A DNA stretch of 64,000 bases from contig NW_024753943.1 of the NCBI RefSeq assembly GCF_018991925.1, positions 522,001 through 586,000 on the forward strand, given 5' to 3'. Positions 57,394-64,000 of this stretch are shown here, one piece after another; positions within the stretch are counted from its first letter, which is position 1; each line of letters starts with the position of its first letter. Source of the DNA: Homarus americanus (lineage: Eukaryota; Arthropoda; Malacostraca; Decapoda; Nephropidae). The translations under genes were made by a program, and so were the position numbers. The notes below the pieces were generated by a model. It was given only the letters and a program-made list of their open reading frames with translations, was not told the DNA's origin and made no database searches.

Positions 57394-57660
57394 TGGTTGG
57401 AGGAGGAGGAGGAGGAGGAGGAGGAGGAGAAGGAATAAGAAGAGGAGGAGTTGGTGTGTGAGGAAGATTGCAACAGTAAATGGAGGTAATAAGAGACGCA
57501 CAAGATGCTTTAAGATGAAAATGAGGAAGCATTGTGAGGTACCGTGTGGAGGAGGCTACTGTACCACAACCTTTATCCATCCTCCTGCTCCTCTTCTCCT
57601 TCTTCCTCCTCCTCTTCTTATTCTTCCTCCTCCTCTTCTTATTCTGCCTCCTCCTCCCTC
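57394..57660. repeat. (GGA)n and (TCC)n tracts
   Basis: GGAGGA run at 57396-57432, then TCCTCC/TTCTTC-rich sequence at 57575-57660, which is complementary. Confidence 0.9.
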
Positions 57661-58110
57661 CCATTACAGCGTCTTACTCTTGCCCATTCTCACTCCTTAA
57701 TCCCTCACCCTTCCATTCCTCCCTCTTCCTTCACCTCATCCTTCTCCATTGCCTTATCCCTCCTACACTCTCTCTGTTACCCTCTCAACCTTACTTCTCT
57801 TTCGTTACATCACTGAGGATACCTATCTCCCCCCTCCCCCCGCCACAAGAGAAGGGCCGTCACCAGGTAATTAACATCCAAGGTTCGTCACTCACTCAGG
57901 CCCGTAATTGGTGTCTACAGGTCCTGGTGTTGCCACAACTAATGGATTATAAACAAGAGGTATTTACCCCTTATAGCATTATAACCCGCTGCTAATTGTG
58001 CCTTAATTAGGGGTGTTATGGCCATGACATGAGACGGCTGAGACGGACGTGACCCGCGAGACACAACACCCTGCTGGAGGCCCTGGAGGAGGGACAGGTC
58101 CTCCTGGGGA

Positions 58111-58112
<2 letters not shown>
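57661..58112. other. Pyrimidine-rich then unique DNA
   Basis: No gene is recognised. Confidence 0.5.

Positions 58113-58180
<68 letters not shown>
58113..58180. repeat. (AC)n microsatellite, about 34 units
   Basis: Perfect AC run. Confidence 0.98.
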
Positions 58181-58183
<3 letters not shown>

Positions 58184-58213
58184 ATAAGTTCACGGAAAAT
58201 AGTAAAGACTAGG

Positions 58214-58567
58214 TGGAGTGTGAACAGTGTCAAGTGTGAACAGTGTCAAGTGTTAACAGTGTCACGTGTGAACAGTGTCAAGTGTGAACAGTGTCAAGTG
58301 TGAACAGTGTCAGGTGTGAACAGTGTCTGGTGTGAACAGTGTCAAGTGTGAACAGTGTCAAGTGTGAACAGTGTCAAGTGTTAACAGTGTCAAGTGTGAA
58401 CAGTGTCAAGTTAACAGTGTCAAGTGTGAACAGTGTCTGGTGTGAACAGTGTCAAGTATGAACAGTGTCAAGTGTGAACAGTGTCAAGTGTGAACAGTGT
58501 CAAGTGTGAACAGTGTCAAGTGTGAACAGTGTCAAGTGTGAACAGTGTCAAGTGTGAACAGTGTGAA
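58214..58567. repeat. 16-bp minisatellite, about 22 copies
   Basis: Unit is AGTGTGAACAGTGTCA with GTGTTAAC, GTCTGGTG and GTCACG variants. A group containing AAGTGTTAACAGTGTC recurs. Confidence 0.96.
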
Positions 58568-58750
58568 CAAATGCCTGCTAAAACACATAATCATTTCGTC
58601 TCTACAGGTCACAATGGTCGCCTGTCCATCATTTCCTTCTGGTCATAAGTGAAGGATGAATATTGTAAGAGGCAGGTGGAGGAGGTGTACAGGTTGTGTC
58701 CCAGCCTCGGAATATTCTACCGCGGAACCGACGTGTACAATATCCTTTTT

Positions 58751-58980
58751 GGTTAGGTTAGGTTGGGAATGGTTTCGTCAAATTAGGTTATGTTAGGTAC
58801 TGTTTGGTCAGGTTAGATTAGGTTAGGTTTGGTCAGGTTTAGTCAGTTTAGGTTAGGTTAGGTTAGGTTGGGAATGGTTTCGTCAAATTAGGTTATGTTA
58901 GGTACTGTTTGGTCAGGTTAGATTAGGTTAGGTTTGGTCAGGTTTAGTCAGTTTAGGTTAGGTTAAATTATGTCAGGTAT
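58751..58980. repeat. TTAGG-rich sequence with a 105-bp tandem duplication
   Basis: GGTTAGGTTAGGTTGGGAAT, GGTTTCGTCAAATTAGG and GGTTTGGTCAGGTTTAGTC occur in the same order twice, 105 bp apart (GGGAAT at 58765 and 58870), with no visible difference. Confidence 0.94.
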
Positions 58981-59026
58981 AGTTGGGATTTTCTATCTAC
59001 AATGTTGAGGCACAAGTATCAGGAGG

Positions 59027-59311
59027 GCCGGGTGGCAGACAAGTGGGCCGAGTGGCAGACAAGTGGGCCGGGAGAAACAGACAGGTAGGCCAAGACAGAC
59101 AGGTGGGCCAAGAGACAAACAGGTGGACCGGGTGGCAGCCAGGTCGGTCGGGAGACAGATAGGTGGACCAAGTGACAGACAGGTAGGCCGGGTGGCAAAC
59201 AAGTGGGCCAGGAGAAACAGACAGGTGGGCCGGGTGGCAGACAGGTGGGCCGGGTGGCAGACAGGTGGGCCGGGTGGCAGACAGGTGGACCGGGTGGCAG
59301 ACAGGTGGACA
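59027..59311. repeat. 20-bp minisatellite, about 13 copies
   Basis: Unit is GGCCGGGTGGCAGACAGGTG with GGAGAAACAGACAGG and CAAGACAGAC variants. Long frames on both strands are spurious. Confidence 0.95.
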
Positions 59312-59805
59312 CCGCTGCAAGCTATGTATGAGAGATGGTCCCTGGGCGGCCTATACCCACTTCACTATGCCGGATTATTCTGGGCCATTTCTGTTCTGAC
59401 CTTATACGTCTGACCCCTCACACACTCCAACCAATGTTACCCTCGAGTGTTGAGTGTGAGGGTCGACCATACCTCCACCTCCTCCCTGACAAGTGACTCC
59501 TCCTATCTTCCTCTTCCTCCCTGACAGCAGTGACTTTTCCTCCTCCATAACAACAGTGACTGAGGTTTCTTCTTTTTCTTTCTATCTATTTATCTATTTA
59601 TTTCTTCATTTTTCCTCCTCCAGTCTACCTGTTTATCTTCTTTTAATATCAGTCTAAGTTTTATTTGTGTTGTGTGAACTGTGAAGGCATGAAGAGATCA
59701 GATACGGTACGACACTTTTTACAACCACTCCCTCCTGTACATTAGTCATACGCCTGGTAGTGACATTTGATTTTAATAATTTACCTCGCAACAAGTCTCC
59801 CTTAT
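59312..59805. other. Unique DNA, no gene seen
   Basis: Ordinary sequence with TCTATCTATTTATC words near 59580. Confidence 0.5.
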
Positions 59806-60302
59806 TCCACCAAATAATCCACACCATCACTTAAAATAATCCACACCATTACCTAAAATAATCCATACCATTACTTAAAATAATCCATACCATTACTTAA
59901 AATAATCCACACATTTACTTTAAATAATCCACACCATTACTTAAAATAATCCACTCCACTTAAAATAATCCATACCATTACTTAAAATAATCCACACCAT
60001 TACTTAAAATAATCCATACCATTACTTAAAATAATCCACACCATCACTTAAAATAATCCACACCATTACCTAAAATAATCCATACCATTACTTAAAATAA
60101 TCCATACCATTACTTAAAATAATCCACACATTTACTTTAAATAATCCACACCATTACTTAAAATAATCCACTCCACTTAAAATAATCCATACCATTACTT
60201 AAAATAATCCACACCATTACTTAAAATAATCCATACCATTACTTAAAATAATCCATACCACCACTTAAAATAATCCACATCATCATCACTTTAATAATCC
60301 AC
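59806..60302. repeat. 22-bp satellite with 217-bp higher-order repeat
   Basis: Unit is AAAATAATCCACACCATTAC plus TT. Diagnostic variants (CACCATCACTT, CACCATTACCT, CACATTTACTTT, CTCCACTT) recur in the same order 217 bp apart, for example ACACCATCAC at 59821 and 60038, and CCACTCCACT at 59951 and 60168. Confidence 0.96.
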
Positions 60303-60535
60303 ACAGTCATACACCTTGTTAAACAGCCTCAATATGTGATAATTTACCCATCTACCGAAATGTGAATAATTTTTCAATCCAGTGCTGATTCGTAGATAAC
60401 TCGTCACAAACTACAGCGTAATTCCAACTTTTTTTTTACGTCACAAATCACATCGTAAAGTCAATATTATTTTTTTTTATAGATAATTTTATAAGTTACT
60501 TTTTTTTTCGTCAAGGATCTACTATGCATATCTAA
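60303..60535. other. Unique DNA between two 22-bp arrays
   Basis: AT-rich with T-runs. No gene is seen. Confidence 0.5.
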
Positions 60536-61256
60536 AGGGGTTAAATCATTCTACTCAAGGGGTTAAATCACCATACTCAAGGGGTTAAATCACCATACTC
60601 ATGGGGTTAAATCACCATATTCAAGGGGTTAAATCACCATACTCAAGGATTTCAATCACCATACTCAATGATTTAAATCACCATACTCAATTGTTTAAAT
60701 CACCATACTCAAGGGTTTAAATCACCATACTCAATTGTTTAAATCACCATACTCAATGGTTTAAATCACCATACTCAATGATTTAAATCACCATACTCAA
60801 GGGTTTAAATCACCATACTCAATTGTTTAAATCACCAAACTCAATGGTTTAAATCGCCATACTCAATGATTTAAATCACCATACTCAAGGATTTAAATCA
60901 CCATATTCAATGATTTAAATCACCATACTCAATTATTTAAATCACCACACTCAAGGATTTAAATCACCACACTCAAGGATTTAAATCACCATACTCAAGG
61001 ATTTAAATCACCATACTCAAGGGCTTAAATCACCATACTCAATTGTTTAAATCACCAAACTCAATGGTTTAAATTCATGATATCTAATGATTTAAATCAC
61101 CATACTCATGATTTAAATTACCATCCAATTATTTAAATCATACCAATTATTTAAATCACTGATACCATGATTTAAATCACCACACTACGATTTCTAATCA
61201 ATACATTCAATGACGAATCACCATACTCAAGGATTTAAATCAATTATACTTCAAGA
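60536..61256 (+). repeat. 22-bp satellite, about 33 copies (family shared with 3.6 and 45.2 kb)
   Basis: Unit is TTTAAATCACCATACTCAAG plus GA, with GGGGTTAAATC at the left and ATTATTTAAATC variants. From about 61070 the copies decay with indels. Confidence 0.95.
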
Positions 61257-61833
61257 AGACAAAAAAATAAAAAATTTCCCCAAACTGAAAAACCTCCAAT
61301 TTATTCCAATCAAAATACTCTCATATATTTATCGTATAACTATGAAACAAAATTAATTAATATAAAAAACAATATAAAAAAATAGCATTAATAAATAAAC
61401 GTCACCACAGCACTATACCAACTCTCTCTGGAATATTAACTATGTACCAACACTGAAAACATCCCATCGCTTCATTTATTTCAAATTTATCATAGCGAGG
61501 AGTATCACGCCTGGGTTACTTTGACTGGTAATCATAAGCTATTAACAGTGAGGAATATTTAACGTGTTTTTGTTCGTATTTCTTTATTGTATTAATGGGA
61601 AATATTATAGACAAGATTAGTTAAGAATTTATTATATTAAAGCAAACACCCAAAAGCGGTGGACAAAATGGAGTCAAAATCGCACAGAAACTCTACTACA
61701 AAAATTATCTCATTCTTAGTTAAGGGAAGAAAGATATGAGGGACTATTGTAATAAAAAATAAATAAAATTCCCCCAGAGAAATAAAATTCACACTGAACA
61801 CTAAAACATAATTCCTGACTATTTTTTTTTACT

Positions 61834-61837
<4 letters not shown>
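61257..61837. other. Unique AT-rich DNA, no gene seen
   Basis: Strongly AT-rich, stops in all frames. Confidence 0.55.

Positions 61838-61876
<39 letters not shown>
61838..61876. repeat. (TG)n microsatellite
   Basis: About 19 TG units. Confidence 0.97.
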
Positions 61877-61878
<2 letters not shown>

Positions 61879-62130
61879 ACAACAGGAGTCACAGTGTTCA
61901 TTCCGAAATTCATCGATCACCCCAAGTACAGATAGTTTTTTGAGTGTACATAAAAATCAAGTCATATATATATAGAGTTGTTGAAGTTAATTGTAGTTGG
62001 TTGGATTTAGTTAATTTTAATCCTTGATGATTATTTGAAGTGAAATGACAAGTTAAAACAATATTGTGATGTAAATTTTTCGTCATCAGTGAGTGAATGA
62101 TTAAGTCAAATACGAGGGCAAGAACTGATT
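61877..62130. other. Unique DNA
   Basis: AT-rich, no gene is seen. Confidence 0.5.
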
Positions 62131-62185
62131 AATAATGATAATGATAATAATAGTAATAATAATGATAATGATAATGATGATGATG

Positions 62186-62240
<55 letters not shown>
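62131..62240. repeat. (AAT/GATAAT)n microsatellite
   Basis: AATGATAATG units becoming perfect AATAAT. Confidence 0.96.
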
Positions 62241-62242
<2 letters not shown>

Positions 62243-62549
62243 GAACAACATAAGATTCCTCGGTCAGTCAGTATCAACTATTATTGCCATCAACTTACCG
62301 TACAAAAACCTGCTTTCATAAACATACTGCATGCAACAACAAGAACAAGATCAACAACAACAACAACAAAAAACAGAAAAACAACCGAGAGGAAAACAAA
62401 TAATAACAACGACACTAACAACAACAACCCCTAATACCTCACTCATTCATTGAAAACAAAAAAACTCCCCCTCACCCTAAGGTTACCTGTGGTGAGGTCT
62501 ATTGCTTCCTTTAATTACCAGCAAGATTATCAATAAACTTCAAAAGGTT

Positions 62550-62618
62550 CCAGTCCAGTCCAGTCCAGTCCAGTCCCGTCCAGCCCAGCCCAGCCCAGTC
62601 CAGTCCAGTCCAGCCCAG
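62550..62618. repeat. (CCAGT)n / (CCAGC)n pentamer
   Basis: Fourteen pentamers, CCAGT at both ends and CCAGC in the middle. Confidence 0.95.
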
Positions 62619-62694
62619 CTCTCCTCAAGTGGCCTTTATGAACAAGATGTGGTGCTTAAGAGTCAACACCTCCACCATCATCCATCAAGAGGTT

Positions 62695-62878
62695 CCAACA
62701 CCCTTATCACCTTCCAACACCCTTCCAACACCTCCCAACACGTTCTAACACCCTCTAACACCTTTTGACACCTTCTAACACTTTCTAACACTTTCCAACA
62801 AGTTCCAACACCTTCCAACACCCTCCAACACCCACGAACACCTCCCAAAAACCCCCAAAACCCTCCAACACCTAGTGA
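62695..62878. repeat. 10-11 bp minisatellite CCAACACCCT
   Basis: About 17 degenerate units (CCTTCCAACAC, CTTTCTAACA, CCTCCAACAC). Confidence 0.9.
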
Positions 62879-62963
62879 TAAAAAGATAACGCCAAAATAT
62901 CAATATAGTTTCCAATCCCCTTCTCTTCCTCAATCTCTCAGCTAGATGTAATACTCAGTCAAC

Positions 62964-63349
<386 letters not shown>

Positions 63350-63972
63350 AGGGGGGGAGGAGGGATAGAGTGGATAGAGTAGGGAAGAGGCTGAAAGGAG
63401 GAAGAAGAGCAGGAAGGGAGGAGAGAGGAAGAAGGGACCCAGGAGTAGAGGGAAGATGAAGGAGGAGGAAGAGGGAAGCTGGAAGGTTGTGGAAGAGAAA
63501 AAGGAGGAAGACAGAGGCCTGGAGAAGGAGGAAAAGATAAGGAAAAGAGATGAAGGAGAAAGAAGAATAAATAAGAAGGAAATGGAAAGTGGATAAGAAA
63601 TGAATGAGAAGGAAGTAAACCGGACAAGAAGAAGGAAGAGGAAGGGAAGGAGGAGGATAATGAGAGGGAAAAAGAAAGTCGAAGAAGGAAGAGAAGTAGT
63701 ATGAGGAGGAGCAAGAAATGGAGGCAGAAGATGATATGGAGGAAGTGAAAGAACGAGAAGGAGGATGAGAGAGAAGAAGGAAACCCGAGAAGGAGAAAGA
63801 GGAGGAAAAGGAAGAGGAGTAGGAAGTGAACGAGGAAGAGGAGGAGGAGGAAGAGAAGGAACAGGAGACGAAGGAGGAGGAAGAGAAGAAGGAAGAGGAA
63901 AGGGGGAGGAGAAGAAGGGGGAGAAGGAAGAGGACGAGAAGGAGGAAGGAGGAGAGTAATGGGTGGGGGAGG
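63350..63972. repeat. Polypurine tract, about 620 bp
   Basis: The longest G/A-only-like stretch in the window (GGAGGAAGAGGAAGGGAAGG-type). Long Ser/Pro/Leu frames on the minus strand are compositional. Confidence 0.94.
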
Positions 63973-64000
63973 GGGGGTGAACCACCTTGTTCAGCCATTA

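Noticed and set aside
56556..57664. Pro/His/Ser-rich minus frames and Gly/Val-rich plus frames of up to 315 codons
   Set aside because: G-rich minisatellite read in different frames, with no domain or non-repetitive portion.

Overview
This window looks like non-coding eukaryotic DNA from an arthropod, most likely a decapod crustacean. That is inferred from four things: an extreme load of (CA)n, (GA)n, (TC)n, (AAT)n and (GGA)n microsatellites; dozens of 16-42 bp minisatellites; short interstitial blocks of the arthropod telomere pentamer (TTAGG/CCTAA); and a decayed CR1-like LINE remnant. No bacterial, viral or organellar features are seen and no intact protein-coding gene is recognised. Almost all long open frames here (for example three overlapping frames of more than 360 codons at 27.6-28.8 kb) arise because minisatellite units of 18, 21, 27, 30 or 39 bp are multiples of three and lack stops.

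Layout. 0-9 kb: minisatellites of 37, 18-19, 24, 22, 25, 18, 19, 18 and 30 bp with little unique DNA. 9-19 kb: AT-rich unique DNA, a 20-bp array, a CRE-octamer-rich array at 13.9-14.3 kb, and the only clear protein-derived sequence, a 5'-truncated CR1-like LINE at 16.30-17.08 kb abutting (CCTAA)n. 19-24 kb: a strongly pyrimidine-biased plus strand with 22, 42 and 20 bp arrays. 25-30 kb: (CCTAA)12, a 1.5-kb satellite of TGATCA-containing 17-20 bp units, and a 1.1-kb 21-bp satellite. 30-43 kb: more unique DNA with a few weak exon candidates, and a foldback-like element at 37.54-38.14 kb (76/73-bp inverted arms around a 27-bp minisatellite, with a 23-bp perfect stem-loop beside it). 42.9-43.2 kb: a probable tRNA-derived SINE on the minus strand. 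43.5-48 kb: a splice-acceptor-like array, G-rich arrays, and a minus-oriented piece of the 22-bp satellite also found at 3.6 and 60.5 kb. 48-64 kb: unique DNA, (AT)n of about 135 bp, a G-rich 0.8-kb array, and 16, 20 and 22 bp satellites including one with a 217-bp higher-order period.

There is no operon-like or pathway-like organisation. If a gene crosses the window, most of what is shown would be intron. Exon candidates (11.5, 36.7, 37.1, 39.6, 47.1 and 50.1 kb, plus strand) rest only on splice-like borders and short open frames and carry low confidence. The most unusual items are the foldback-like element, the 22-bp satellite family at three separated loci in both orientations, the CRE-octamer clusters and the repeated polypyrimidine-CAG/GTA units.
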